A DNA stretch of 64,000 bases from NCBI RefSeq assembly GCF_000308575.1, contig NZ_BAFZ01000100.1, positions 62,001 to 126,000 on the forward strand, in the 5' to 3' direction. A program made the translations under genes and the position numbers. The notes beneath the pieces are model-generated. The model ran no database searches. It had not been told where the DNA came from and saw nothing but the letters and a program-made list of their open reading frames with translations. Source of the stretch: Nocardia exalbida NBRC 100660 (GTDB taxonomy: Bacteria > Actinomycetota > Actinomycetes > Mycobacteriales > Mycobacteriaceae). How positions within the stretch are numbered: position 1 is the stretch's first letter; each line of letters begins with the position of its first letter. This document shows positions 25,908-35,307 of this stretch, one piece after another.

Positions 25908-25928
25908 GACTGAGAGCGGACTGAGACC
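25908..25928 (-). promoter_or_regulatory. MprA-box-like direct repeat upstream of pepD
   Basis: GACTGAGA occurs twice, 11 bases apart start to start. The same arrangement is found upstream of mprA (28281-28302). MprA of M. tuberculosis binds pairs of loosely conserved 8-base direct repeats, so control of pepD by the adjacent two-component system is the natural reading. Confidence 0.65.
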
Positions 25929-26108
25929 GTGCTTTCAGTTTTCCGAGAGCTGTGCAGTCGGTACTGCGATAGAACCACTGACTACTTCATGTCTCAAATC
26001 CTGTGGCAAACCAATCGAAGCAATGTTCGAAATACCCGGCCGACGATGAATATTCCGCACAGCACTCGACATTCTGTCGGAAATGGACTTCCGTCGCCCG
26101 GTATTGCG

Positions 26109-27563
26109 TCAATCCGACACCGGCGCGCCCGGCTCGCCGGGCAACACGATGCGGACAACGGCGCCGCCGCGTTGCGAGGTATCGATAGCGATGGTGCCGC
26201 CGTGTTTTGTCACCACCTGCTTGACGATCGCCAGACCGAGCCCGGAGCCCGGCATCGATCGCGACGACATGACGCGATAGAAACGCTCGAACACCAGCTC
26301 GCGTTCCGCCGCCGGAATACCGGGACCCGCGTCATCGATGGACAGCTCGAGCAGGCCCGGGCCGCTCTCCCGCATGAGGATGCGGACCTGCGCGCCGGCC
26401 GGGCTCCACTTGGCCGCGTTGTCCAGCACGTTCAGCACCGCGCGCTCCAAGCCCGCCTCGTGCCCGTAGACGAACCACGGGCGCAGATCGGCGACGAACT
26501 CGATGCCGGTGCGGCGGCGGCGGGCGCGTTCGAGTGCGCGTTCCACCACCTCGCCCAGATCCACGCGCTCGTAGACGGTCTCCGGCGCGTCCTCGCGGGC
26601 GAGATCCACCAGATCGCCCACCAGGGTCGACAGCTCCTCGATCTGGGCCATCACGTCGGCGCGCAGTCCGGCCATGTCCTCGTCCGGGATGCGGGGAGCG
26701 CCGGGGCGGCTCGAAGCGATGAGCAACTCCATGTTGGTCCGCAGCGACGTCAGCGGCGTACGCAGTTCGTGTCCGGCGTCGGCGACCAGCCTGCGCTGCC
26801 GATCGCGCGACTCGGTCAGCGCGCGCAGCATGGTGTTGAAACTCTCTGTGAGCCTTGCCAGTTCGTCGTCACCGGTGACCGGGATCGGAGTCAAGTCGTC
26901 GGTGCGGGCGACTCGCTCGGTGGCCGCCGTCAGCCGCGCGATGGGCCGCAGACCCGTCCGCCCGACCGCCGTGCCCGCCGCGGCGGCCAGCACGACGCCG
27001 CAGCCGCCGACCACGAACAGCAGCCAGGCGAGCCGGTCGAGCACCTCCCTGGTGCGGTCCAGCCGCTGGGAGATGACCAGCGTCGCACCCGAGTTGGTGT
27101 AGACCGCCAGCACGCGCTGGTTGCCGTCGGTGCGCAACGACGAACTCCGCTCGCCGCGCGCCACCGCCAGCTCCTGGTTCCCGACCGGTGGATCGGTGGA
27201 TTGCGGAGGAAGCCAGCGCCGGAGGTCGGGATAGATCAGCGCGATGCCGGTGTCGTCGTAGAAGGCCGCGGCGACCATCAGATTCAGGTTGTTGAACCCG
27301 TACGGATTACTGGCGATCACGGCCGTGGAACGGCTGCGCAGCTGGGCGTCCACGTCGGCGTACAACGCGCGGGCCACCAGCGCGTAGGCCGCGATCGAGG
27401 TGACCGCCACCGCGATCGCCACGACCGAGGCGGCCAGCAGCGTCACCCGCCAGCGCAGCGAGACCGACCGCGTCAGCGGCATGGGCGGCCGCATGTCCGC
27501 GGGCTCGGGCGGCCGCTGGCCGAGTGCGGCGACGGCGGGGCGTCTGGGTGTGGTGCGTGCCAT
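26109..27563 (-). CDS. mprB: sensor histidine kinase MprB
   Basis: 484 residues from ATG 27563. A first membrane segment (VTLLAASVVAIAVAVTSIAAYAL) and a second (LLFVVGGCGVVLAAAAG) flank an extracellular domain of about 130 residues. HAMP and the dimerisation helix follow, with phospho-His in ADAGHELRTPLTSLR. The ATPase motifs are LNVLDNAAKWSP, DDAGPGIP and GSGLGLAIVKQ. It senses envelope stress and phosphorylates MprA. The gap to mprA is 10 bases. Confidence 0.95.
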   Translation of the reverse strand: MARTTPRRPAVAALGQRPPEPADMRPPMPLTRSVSLRWRVTLLAASVVAIAVAVTSIAAYALVARALYADVDAQLRSRSTAVIASNPYGFNNLNLMVAAAFYDDTGIALIYPDLRRWLPPQSTDPPVGNQELAVARGERSSSLRTDGNQRVLAVYTNSGATLVISQRLDRTREVLDRLAWLLFVVGGCGVVLAAAAGTAVGRTGLRPIARLTAATERVARTDDLTPIPVTGDDELARLTESFNTMLRALTESRDRQRRLVADAGHELRTPLTSLRTNMELLIASSRPGAPRIPDEDMAGLRADVMAQIEELSTLVGDLVDLAREDAPETVYERVDLGEVVERALERARRRRTGIEFVADLRPWFVYGHEAGLERAVLNVLDNAAKWSPAGAQVRILMRESGPGLLELSIDDAGPGIPAAERELVFERFYRVMSSRSMPGSGLGLAIVKQVVTKHGGTIAIDTSQRGGAVVRIVLPGEPGAPVSD

Positions 27564-27573
27564 ATCCCGGGAC

Positions 27574-28260
27574 CTACGGTGGTGTTTCACGCAGCACATA
27601 GCCCACACCGCGCACCGTGTGAATCAGCCGCGGCTCGCCTTCGGCCTCGGTTTTGCGGCGCAGATAACCGATGTAGACCTCGAGCGCGTTTCCCGAGGTT
27701 GGGAAATCGTAGCCCCAGACTTCCTCGAGAATGCGGCTACGGGTCAGCACCCGGCGCGGGTTCGCCATCAGCATTTCCAGCAGTGAGAACTCGGTGCGGG
27801 TGAGACTGATCGGCCGGGCGCCTCGGGACACCTCGCGGGTCACCGGATCCAGCGACAGATCAGCGAACTTCATTTCCTCCGATGCCTCACCCGGACCCGT
27901 GGTCGTCCGCCGCAGCAGCGCGCGCAGCCTGGCCAGCAGCTCTTCCAGGGCGAAAGGCTTCGGCAAATAATCGTCCGCCCCGGCATCCAGCCCTGCGACC
28001 CGCTCCGATACCGAATCCCGCGCGGTGAGAACCAGAATCGGCAAATCATCGCCCGTGCTGCGCAGACGGCGGCAGACCTCGAGCCCGTCGAGCCGGGGCA
28101 TCATGACGTCCAGGACGAGTGCGTCGGGTCGCTGGACGGTTGCCTTCTCCAGTGCGTCCACACCATCCACCGCGAGATCGACGGAGTAGCCGTTGAACGT
28201 CAGCGACCGGCGCAGCGATTCCCGGACCGCCCGATCGTCGTCGACCACTAGAATGCGCAT
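27574..28260 (-). CDS. mprA: response regulator MprA (OmpR/PhoB family)
   Basis: 228 residues from ATG 28260. The receiver domain has the acidic pair in VVDDDRAV, phospho-Asp in LVLDVMMPRLDG, Thr in VLTARD and Lys in LPKPF. The winged-helix effector has LTRTEFSLLEMLMANPRRVLTR and NALEVYIGYLRRK, ending IHTVRGVGYVLRE. A direct repeat immediately upstream suggests autoregulation. Confidence 0.96.
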   Translation of the reverse strand: MRILVVDDDRAVRESLRRSLTFNGYSVDLAVDGVDALEKATVQRPDALVLDVMMPRLDGLEVCRRLRSTGDDLPILVLTARDSVSERVAGLDAGADDYLPKPFALEELLARLRALLRRTTTGPGEASEEMKFADLSLDPVTREVSRGARPISLTRTEFSLLEMLMANPRRVLTRSRILEEVWGYDFPTSGNALEVYIGYLRRKTEAEGEPRLIHTVRGVGYVLRETPP

Positions 28261-28280
28261 GCCCCCAGTTTGACCGCACC

Positions 28281-28302
28281 GACTGAGAGGTAACTGAGAG
28301 GG
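28281..28302 (-). promoter_or_regulatory. MprA-box-like direct repeat upstream of mprA
   Basis: ACTGAGAGG appears twice with an 11-base period, 21-42 bases upstream of the mprA start. It closely matches the repeat upstream of pepD. The rest of 28303-28593 is a gene-free divergent gap shared with the conservon, with an AT-richer part near 28440-28550. Confidence 0.65.
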
Positions 28303-28593
28303 CGCTCTCGACACGCCGTGGCGCACACGCGCCAGAACCCTCGGCGCGTCGCCCGCGTCAACCCCGGGTGACCAGGCTCTTCCAGGGCCCTGCGGAGAAG
28401 TTGACGCGTCCCTTACGCATTCCACCGCGAAACACGTTCTCTATAGCCATATTCGGTAAATTGAAGACCGACTCCCCCGGATTGCCGATGACCCCTCTGC
28501 ACGGTATGTTCCGTGCGGTAAAAAAGAAGACCTCTAGTTGGTTCTTTGCGGGTTGAATCAATACCGAACAGCCACGCGCGCCCGAGGTCACTG

Positions 28594-31383
28594 GTGAAGC
28601 GGAGGCGACGGAAGCGGATGGAAGCTGCACCGCGGTCCTGGCAATTCAGCCTGTCGAACTGGTCGGTCACCCGCAAGGTTGGCGTGGTGCTGGTGCTTCC
28701 GGTGCTGCTGGCCACCGTCTTCGCCGTGCTCCGAATCAACAACGAACTGCGTACCATGGCGCAGTTGGACGCGGCGACCGAACAGGCGATCATCATCCGG
28801 CCGATCGTCAAGTTCGGTTCGGCCACCGAGCAACTCGGCGTCACCGCGACCGCCACCTGGGGCAATACCGCGGACCCGCAGACCGACGCGGCGCTGACGA
28901 AGTTCGACCAGGCCCTGGCCGAACTGGAAGGCGCCTTGCAGACCACCAAGGTCAGCGGCCGGGTCACCTCCGAACTCGCCTCGGCCATCGCCACCGGCAC
29001 CACGATGCGCAACAGCCTGCGCAACGGTTCGCCCGCCATGGTCGGCGAGCAGTCCGACGAGATCATGGTCCGCATCGGCAACGCGCTCGCGCTGTCGCCG
29101 TCGGTGGACGACCTGGTCATCCAGCGGTACTTCCTCCAGCTGGCGTCGGTGCAGACCGCCCGGCGGGTGCTCACCCAGCAGCGCATGCTGATCGGCTCGC
29201 CGGACGCGGGCCGCAACCCGAGCGTGCGGCCGCGCGTGCTGGTCGCGGCGGGTGCCGAGATCACGATGATCTACCAGTACGCGCAGATCCTGCCGGACTA
29301 CGCGGGCAATATGCGCCCGCTGCTGGACGCGGTGCAGACCCGTCTGGGCACCTTCAGCCAGAACGTCGCCGATCCGGCGTCCAACCCGGCCGTCATCGAC
29401 TCGCTGCTGGTCAGCTCGGACACCTACGAGAAAACCACCGCGCAGCTGATCGACACCATCGACGCCGCGCTGGCCGCCCGCACCACCGAAGCGCAGGCCG
29501 GTGCGCTGCGCGAGACGACGATCGTCATCGGCATGCTGCTCGCCGGTCTGGCGCTGGCCCTGTCGGTGGCGCGCACCCTGGTCGTCCCGGTCCGCCGCCT
29601 GCGGCGGGACGCGCTCGAGGTGGCGCACATCAAGCTGCCCGACGAGCTGGCCGTGGTGCGCGCGGGCGGCACCACTCCCGAGATCACCCCGGTCGCGGTG
29701 CACACCACCGACGAGATCGGCCAGCTGGCCCGCGCCGTCGACGAGATCCACGAACAGGCGCTCAACCTCGCCGCCGACCAGGCCCGCTTGCGCCTGCAGA
29801 TCGGGAACATGTTCGAAACCCTGTCCCGCCGCAGCCAATCGCTGGTCGAGCAGCAGCTGGCGCTGATCGAGGACCTCGAGCACGACGAGGACGACACCGA
29901 CCGGCTGCAGAGCCTCTTCCGCCTCGACCACCTGGCCACCCGCATGCGCCGCAACGGCGACAACCTGCTGGTGCTCGCCGGTACCGCGCTGCGCCGCGGC
30001 CAGCTGCACCCGGTGCCGCTGTCGGACATGCTGTGGAGCGCGGTCTCCCAGGTCGAGGACTACCAGCGCGTCGAGATCGGCGCGGTGCCCGATGGCATCG
30101 TGGCGGGCGAGCCCGCCGTCGACATCGAGCACCTGCTCGCCGAGTTGATCGATAACGCGCTGCGCTACTCGCCGCCGACCACGCCGGTCACGGTAATGGT
30201 TTCGCGCGCGGTGGACGGCGGCTACCTGATCGAGATCACCGACCGCGGCCTCGGCATGTCGCTGGAGGACCTGCAGACGACCAACGACCGGCTCGCCTCC
30301 GGTGGTGAGGTGACGGTCGAGACCGCGCGCCGCATGGGCCTGTTCGTCGTCGGACGGCTGGCCAAGCGCCACACCATCACGGTCAGCCTGCGGCGCACGT
30401 CCACGATGGCGCAGCAGCCGGGCATCACCGCCAGCGTGCACCTGCCCGGCGCGCTGGTCGCGCCGCCGATGGATGTCACCGACCCGGCGGGCAAGCCGCT
30501 CGACCTGACCGCCGAGCATCACCTGCCCCCGCACGTCACGCAGCCCACCGGTGCGCACTCGCGCAACCTGGTTCCGGTGCCGAGCCTGCCGCAGCGCGAC
30601 ACCGCGCGTTTCGGCGTGACGAGTTCCGGCTTGCCGCAGCGTCGTCCGGCCATCCGCGTGGCCGACGCCCCCGACCAGCCCACGGTCTCCACGCCGGTCG
30701 GCCGGGCGGTCAACCCGGCGGATCAGCCGCCCACCCAGCCGTGGCCGGTGCTCACGCCGCGCACCGACGACCGCACCCCGACCGGTCCGTTCGCCTCGGT
30801 GGCGACCACCACCGGTGAACACGCCGTCGAACGGGAGCAGAAGCCGGCGCGCACCGATCTGTGGGCCGAGGTGAAGGACGACGAGCCGGCGACCGGCCCC
30901 ACGCCGACCGTGCCGAGCCAAGCGCCCGCGCCGCAGACCACCGCGCGATCCGGTCTTCCGATCCGGAAGCCCGCCGCACCCGTCGACCCGCCGCAGGAGG
31001 TGGCACCGGAACCCGCGACGGTGACCTCCTCCCGGCTACAGCCGGTCGCCGGAGCGTCCCCGACCCCGATCTATCAGCGCATGGTCTCGGAATGGCTGGT
31101 CGAGCCCTCGACTTCGCAATCGCCGGAAAGCTCGTGGTCCTCGCCTGGTGACGCGGGCTGGCTGGCCGCCGAGGATGCGAGTCATCCGACCACCACCGCG
31201 CGCACCGTCGGCGGGCTGCCGATCCGCAGGCCGGGCGCCCAGCTGGTGCCGGGCGGCCTTGCGCCGGTGGAGGACGCGGGCCCGCGTGATCCGGAAGAAA
31301 TTCGCAACAACCTGACCAGGCATCTCAGTGGGGTCCGCAGCGGGCGGGCCAATGCGCAGTACAACGACGGAGGGCTTGCATGA
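28594..31383 (+). CDS. cvnA: conservon sensor kinase-like protein CvnA
   Basis: About 929 residues from GTG 28594, which has GAGG six bases upstream; TTG 28546 and ATG 28618 are alternatives. A membrane segment (VGVVLVLPVLLATVFAVL) precedes a nitrate-sensor-like extracellular helical region of about 270 residues. A second segment (IVIGMLLAGLALALSVARTL), a HAMP linker and a GHKL ATPase domain follow, with LIDNALRYSPP and ITDRGLGMS. The last 280 residues are Pro/Thr-rich and low in structure. In Streptomyces conservons the A protein is a membrane sensor for the BCD proteins. Confidence 0.93.
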   Translation: MKRRRRKRMEAAPRSWQFSLSNWSVTRKVGVVLVLPVLLATVFAVLRINNELRTMAQLDAATEQAIIIRPIVKFGSATEQLGVTATATWGNTADPQTDAALTKFDQALAELEGALQTTKVSGRVTSELASAIATGTTMRNSLRNGSPAMVGEQSDEIMVRIGNALALSPSVDDLVIQRYFLQLASVQTARRVLTQQRMLIGSPDAGRNPSVRPRVLVAAGAEITMIYQYAQILPDYAGNMRPLLDAVQTRLGTFSQNVADPASNPAVIDSLLVSSDTYEKTTAQLIDTIDAALAARTTEAQAGALRETTIVIGMLLAGLALALSVARTLVVPVRRLRRDALEVAHIKLPDELAVVRAGGTTPEITPVAVHTTDEIGQLARAVDEIHEQALNLAADQARLRLQIGNMFETLSRRSQSLVEQQLALIEDLEHDEDDTDRLQSLFRLDHLATRMRRNGDNLLVLAGTALRRGQLHPVPLSDMLWSAVSQVEDYQRVEIGAVPDGIVAGEPAVDIEHLLAELIDNALRYSPPTTPVTVMVSRAVDGGYLIEITDRGLGMSLEDLQTTNDRLASGGEVTVETARRMGLFVVGRLAKRHTITVSLRRTSTMAQQPGITASVHLPGALVAPPMDVTDPAGKPLDLTAEHHLPPHVTQPTGAHSRNLVPVPSLPQRDTARFGVTSSGLPQRRPAIRVADAPDQPTVSTPVGRAVNPADQPPTQPWPVLTPRTDDRTPTGPFASVATTTGEHAVEREQKPARTDLWAEVKDDEPATGPTPTVPSQAPAPQTTARSGLPIRKPAAPVDPPQEVAPEPATVTSSRLQPVAGASPTPIYQRMVSEWLVEPSTSQSPESSWSSPGDAGWLAAEDASHPTTTARTVGGLPIRRPGAQLVPGGLAPVEDAGPRDPEEIRNNLTRHLSGVRSGRANAQYNDGGLA

Positions 31384-31790
31384 CCAACGCGAACAACAGC
31401 ACCACAGACGAGAATCTGAACTGGCTGGTCGCCCGCTTCACCCGCGATGTGCCCGGCGTGTCCCATGCGGTGCTGGTATCGGCGGACGGCTTGTTGCAGG
31501 CCACCAGTCCGCATCTGCCCAGTGATCGCGCCGAACAGCTCTCCGCCGTCACCGCCGGGCTCGCCAGCCTCTCCATGGGCGCGGCCTCGCTGTTCGACGG
31601 CGGCAAGGTGATGCAGTCGATCGTGGAGATGCAACGCGGCTACCTGCTGGTGATGAGCGTCGGCAACGGCTCGCATCTGGCCGTGCTGGCGAACAAGTCG
31701 CATGACATCGGCCGCATCGGCTACGAGATGGCACTGCTCGTCGATCGGGTGGGTTCGGTGGTCACCGCGACCGCGCGCACCGCTGTCTGA
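31380..31790 (+). CDS. cvnB: roadblock/LC7-domain protein CvnB
   Basis: 136 residues, overlapping cvnA by ATGA. The Roadblock/LC7 fold is visible: LNWLVARFTRDVPGVSHAV, VSADGLLQATSPHL, then YLLVMSVGNGSHLAVLANK. In Streptomyces conservons CvnB joins the sensor to the small GTPase, probably as a GTPase-activating or scaffold subunit. Confidence 0.95.
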   Translation: MTNANNSTTDENLNWLVARFTRDVPGVSHAVLVSADGLLQATSPHLPSDRAEQLSAVTAGLASLSMGAASLFDGGKVMQSIVEMQRGYLLVMSVGNGSHLAVLANKSHDIGRIGYEMALLVDRVGSVVTATARTAV

Positions 31791-31797
31791 GCGTGAG

Positions 31798-32169
31798 ATG
31801 TCCAACCCATACGGCCCCGGACCACGCCCGACAACGCGCGTCCGGCCCTACGCCCTGACCTCGGGGCGTACCGAACCCGCGATCGACCTGCCATTGGAGG
31901 CGGTCATCGAAACCTTGTCGTACACTGCACATCTCGACTGGCCGACCGGCGATATCCGCACCGAGATACTCCGGCTCGGCACGCACCGCCTGTCGGTCGC
32001 GGAGATCGCGGCACATCTGGACCGGCCGCTCGGCATGGTCCGGGTGGTGATCGGCGACCTCGTCGTCGATGGCACCATGCGCGTGCATTCGACCCTGACC
32101 GAAGAGGCGAGCTATGACGAGCGCCGTTCCCTGATGGAGAGGACATTGCGTGGACTCCGCGCCCTATAG
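31798..32169 (+). CDS. cvnC: DUF742 protein CvnC
   Basis: 123 residues from ATG 31798. DUF742 features are VRPYALTSGRTEP near the N terminus and a winged-helix-like core (LSVAEIAAHLDRPLGMVRVVIGDLVVDG). It overlaps cvnD by 20 bases, so the two are translationally coupled. It is probably an adaptor within the cvnABCD complex. Confidence 0.94.
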   Translation: MSNPYGPGPRPTTRVRPYALTSGRTEPAIDLPLEAVIETLSYTAHLDWPTGDIRTEILRLGTHRLSVAEIAAHLDRPLGMVRVVIGDLVVDGTMRVHSTLTEEASYDERRSLMERTLRGLRAL

Positions 32170-32827
32170 GAATCTGGGGCCCAGTGGACATCCCGGGCCA
32201 AGTGCGAATCTCGGACCGGGAAACGCCCCCGGACCGGACGGTTTCGAGAATCGGGTCGCCTCGACGAAGATCGTGGTCGCGGGCGGCTTCGGCGCGGGCA
32301 AGACCACCTTCGTCGGCGCGGTGTCGGAGATCGTTCCGCTGCGCACCGAGGCGATGGTGACCCGATACTCCGACGGCATCGACGATCTCGCCGAGACGCC
32401 GGAGAAGGAGACGACCACCGTCGCCATGGACTTCGGCCGGATCATCCTGCCGGGCAACCTGGTGCTCTACCTGTTCGGGACGCCGGGTCAGCGGCGGTTC
32501 TGGTTCATGTGGGACGACCTGATCCGTGGCGCGATCGGCGCGGTGGTGCTGATCGACACCCGGCGGCTGGAGGACAGCTTCGCCGCGGTCGACTTCTTCG
32601 AGGCACGCAAGCTGCCGTTCCTGATCGCGGTCAACCGCTTCCCGGACGCGCCGCGCTTCCCCATCGCGGAGCTGCGCGAGGCGCTGTCGGTGCGCGAGGG
32701 CGTGCCGATCGTGGACATCGACGCGCGCAACGCGATGGAGGTGCGTCAGGCGCTCGCCGCGGTCACCGAGTACGCGATCGCTCAGCTGAAAGCCAGCGAG
32801 CTGGAAGGGACCGCCCGCCATGCGTGA
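32150..32827 (+). CDS. cvnD: small GTPase-like ATP/GTP-binding protein CvnD
   Basis: 225 residues from a GTG inside cvnC. P-loop GGFGAGKTTFVGAVSE is at residues about 44-59, the switch/Walker B equivalent is LFGTPGQRRFWFMWDD, and the base-recognition motif is AVNRFPDAP. This is the GTPase output of the conservon. The first 35 residues are Gly/Pro-rich. It overlaps the following membrane gene by 8 bases. Confidence 0.95.
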   Translation: MDSAPYRNLGPSGHPGPSANLGPGNAPGPDGFENRVASTKIVVAGGFGAGKTTFVGAVSEIVPLRTEAMVTRYSDGIDDLAETPEKETTTVAMDFGRIILPGNLVLYLFGTPGQRRFWFMWDDLIRGAIGAVVLIDTRRLEDSFAAVDFFEARKLPFLIAVNRFPDAPRFPIAELREALSVREGVPIVDIDARNAMEVRQALAAVTEYAIAQLKASELEGTARHA

Positions 32828-33620
32828 GGTCGCGGTGCTGGCCGCAGGCGGGGCGTCCGTCGACCAGTTCGCCCTCGGCTACTGGATGATCGCGCTCTCG
32901 CTGGGCATCTCGGTGCTCGGTGCGGTGGTCGGTCTCGCCTGCATCGTGCACGGCGCGCGCTCGGTCCAGTTCCGGCTCGTGTGGCTGGTCTCGGCGGCGA
33001 TCTCGCTCGGCGGCGTCGGGGCGTGGCTGGCCACCTCGGTGGCCATGCTCGGCCTCAAAGTGCCCGGGAGCGCGATGCGGTACGACCCGGGCAGGCTGAT
33101 CTCCGCCCTGGTGGTGTCCATCGCGGCCGTCTTCGCGGCGCTGCTGATCATCGGGCGCACGCCTCGGCTGACGCTGCTGCTGCCCGGCGGCGTGGTGCTC
33201 GGCATCGGCATCGGTGTCACGCACTACCTCGGCATCGGCTCACTCGAGATCCAGGGATCGGTCGGCGTGACGACCTGGCTGGCCGCCGTCTCCGCCGTGA
33301 TCGGGGTGATCACCGCGACCGCGACGCTGTGGTTGTTCCAGACGATGCGCTTCCCGCTGGCCCGCGCGGCGACCGTGCTGCTGTTCGGCGTCGGCGTGTC
33401 CGCGACGTACTACACGGCGCTGGCCGCGCTGCACTTCGACGTGGACCGGACGGCGAAGGTGCCCGGCGGCGTCGAGCTGTTCGACTTCGTGTTCCCCATG
33501 TTCGTCATCGGCTTGCTGGCGTTGACCGTGCCGATCTCCGCGGTGCTGATCGCGCCGGATCGCCGTGAGCTGGCCGGCCCGCCGAAGGCGCGGCGGCCGA
33601 AGCTGCAACCCGTCCGCTGA
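32820..33620 (+). CDS. MHYT-like integral membrane protein attached to the conservon
   Basis: 266 residues with seven hydrophobic segments, the size and topology of stand-alone MHYT sensor domains. The MHYT motif is degenerate: only the second repeat keeps His (THYLGIGSLEIQG), while the first and third read TSVAMLG and TYYTALAAL. MHYT domains were proposed to bind copper for oxygen, CO or NO sensing, and with two of three His lost that may not hold here. The start overlaps cvnD, so it is a fifth cistron of the conservon. Confidence 0.82.
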   Translation: MREVAVLAAGGASVDQFALGYWMIALSLGISVLGAVVGLACIVHGARSVQFRLVWLVSAAISLGGVGAWLATSVAMLGLKVPGSAMRYDPGRLISALVVSIAAVFAALLIIGRTPRLTLLLPGGVVLGIGIGVTHYLGIGSLEIQGSVGVTTWLAAVSAVIGVITATATLWLFQTMRFPLARAATVLLFGVGVSATYYTALAALHFDVDRTAKVPGGVELFDFVFPMFVIGLLALTVPISAVLIAPDRRELAGPPKARRPKLQPVR

Positions 33621-33778
33621 CCCGCGGTCGCCGACAACGGCGAATCACACGGCCCGCGGTTCGGATTCACGGCGCGGAACGGAGCAGTTCGGCCGTTTCG
33701 CGCTGACCGATCCCCGCGGGCGGTGCGGATTCGGCGATGCCCCGGATTCACCCGCCCGGCCCACTTACAGTGGAGGCC

Positions 33779-34828
33779 ATGCGTTTCGGTCTCGACTACG
33801 CCACGGGACGTCCGGGGGGCGCGGCGATTCGGGCGGCGGGGTACGACTTCGTGGTGCGGTATCTGCCCGAGGGTGGCCCGAGCTTGCCCGGAAAGCTGCT
33901 CACCCCGGCCGAGGCGAACGATCTGCGGACGCACGGAATCTCGATCGTCTCGAATTGGGAGACCACGGCCGCGCGGATGCTGGACGGCTACGGTGCGGGC
34001 ATCGTGGACGCGCGCGCGGCCCTCGCCCAGGTACTGCGCTGCGGCGGCCGGGTGGACCGGCCGATCTATTTCTCGGCGGATTTCGACGCTTCGCAGCAGG
34101 CTCAGCTACGCGTCAACGCCTATCTGGACGGTGCGGCCACCGTGCTCGGCCGCGCGAACGTCGGTATCTACGGCGGGTACTGGACGGTCAGCCGCGCACT
34201 GGACGCGGGGTACGCGACGTGGGCATGGCAGACCGACGCGTGGTCCGGCACGAACGTGGAGACCAGACGCGCGATCCATCAGACGCTGCGCCAGGTGACG
34301 GTCGGCGGCGTGCTTTGTGACGTGAACGAGGCCGAGACGACCGATTTCGGCCAGTGGGATTTCGTGGGACGGGAGGATCCGGACGTGACGCCGGAACAAG
34401 AGGAAGTGCTGCGCGACATCCAGATTCAGCTGCGCGGACCCGGCTTGGCGGGCTGGCCGCAACTGGGCGCCGACGCGGACGGCCGGAATCGGACGCTGGT
34501 GGACGGATTGGCCGCGGCATTGGCGCGAATCACCGCATTGGAGCGCGAATCCGCCGCATTGCGAACGCAAGTCGGCGAATTGCGCACCGAGATCAGCGAA
34601 CTGGAGGCGACGACCGCCGAACTGACCGACCAGGTGGAACGCTGGAACGGGCGGCACTGGCCGTGGCCGCTGTCGCTGATCGAGGGTCCCGCGGCGCTGG
34701 TCGGCGAGCAGCTCGCGCGCTTGGAGGCCCTGTTGCCGGACCTGCCCGGGCTGCCCGGACACGACGGTGACGTTCGGCGCGCGCCGGCCGATGACGACGG
34801 ACCGGCGGCGTTGACCTCGAAAAACTGA
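33779..34828 (+). CDS. DUF1906 glycoside-hydrolase-like protein with C-terminal coiled coil
   Basis: 349 residues. The DUF1906 TIM-barrel domain (residues 1-200) starts MRFGLDYATGRP and includes YDFVVRYLPEGG, PIYFSADFDASQ, GIYGGYWTVSRAL and WAWQTDAWSG, as in Rv2525c-type proteins linked to the cell wall. Residues about 235-295 form heptad-rich sequence (LARITALERESAALRTQVGE). The tail is Leu/Pro-rich, then acidic. No signal peptide is seen. ATG 33779 follows GGAGG very closely; the frame extends to 33737 but without family sequence. Confidence 0.85.
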   Translation: MRFGLDYATGRPGGAAIRAAGYDFVVRYLPEGGPSLPGKLLTPAEANDLRTHGISIVSNWETTAARMLDGYGAGIVDARAALAQVLRCGGRVDRPIYFSADFDASQQAQLRVNAYLDGAATVLGRANVGIYGGYWTVSRALDAGYATWAWQTDAWSGTNVETRRAIHQTLRQVTVGGVLCDVNEAETTDFGQWDFVGREDPDVTPEQEEVLRDIQIQLRGPGLAGWPQLGADADGRNRTLVDGLAAALARITALERESAALRTQVGELRTEISELEATTAELTDQVERWNGRHWPWPLSLIEGPAALVGEQLARLEALLPDLPGLPGHDGDVRRAPADDDGPAALTSKN

Positions 34829-34926
34829 GTCGCACACCGGCGCGACGATCGGAGCCGCGCAGTCCGGTGGACGAGAGCGACTCGGGAGAGCGGAAACCGG
34901 CGAACAGCCCCGGAATTGGCGATGGA

Positions 34927-34955
34927 CGGGTTCTCTTGGAAACCAAGAGAACCCG
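34927..34955. terminator. perfect 13-base-stem hairpin after the DUF1906 gene
   Basis: CGGGTTCTCTTGG pairs fully with CCAAGAGAACCCG around an AAA loop. No T run follows, as is common for actinobacterial terminators. The remainder of 34829-35307 shows no gene; near 35123-35147 GACAT and ATGTC form a short inverted repeat in AT-rich sequence. Confidence 0.7.
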
Positions 34956-35307
34956 CCCTCGACGACGAGGGTACCGGTATCGGGCTGTGAGCGCACCATT
35001 TTCGGTGAACTTTTCCCCCGGGGAAAACCAACCGTTGGTCCGGGATTCATCGCCTGGCTATCCAGTCGCAATCGCTTCACGCGCAATAGTGCGGCGTGAT
35101 GCGGGACACATAGTTTGCTAGACATTAGCCAATTTGCCTGATGTCTGACGCTAATTTCTCCTCAGAAGGCATCGACGTGGCCGTTCCCGGGCGGTTGACC
35201 AGCATCCTGCTCATCCGGAGCCCCGTCGGCATCGGCCGAGCAATCGCCCGTCGACACCAGGCGCTCGCGCGGCGAAGGGCTGCACGACGCTTTCGGGCGC
35301 GTACCGC

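Noticed and set aside
25929..27803. Plus-strand open frame of 624 codons opposite mprB
   Set aside because: Antisense shadow; composition is typical of the reverse complement of GC-rich coding DNA.
28588..30921. Long minus-strand open frame (777 codons) opposite cvnA
   Set aside because: It is the mirror of a real high-GC gene; the product is Arg/His/Gly-rich with no domain, while the plus frame has clear kinase motifs.
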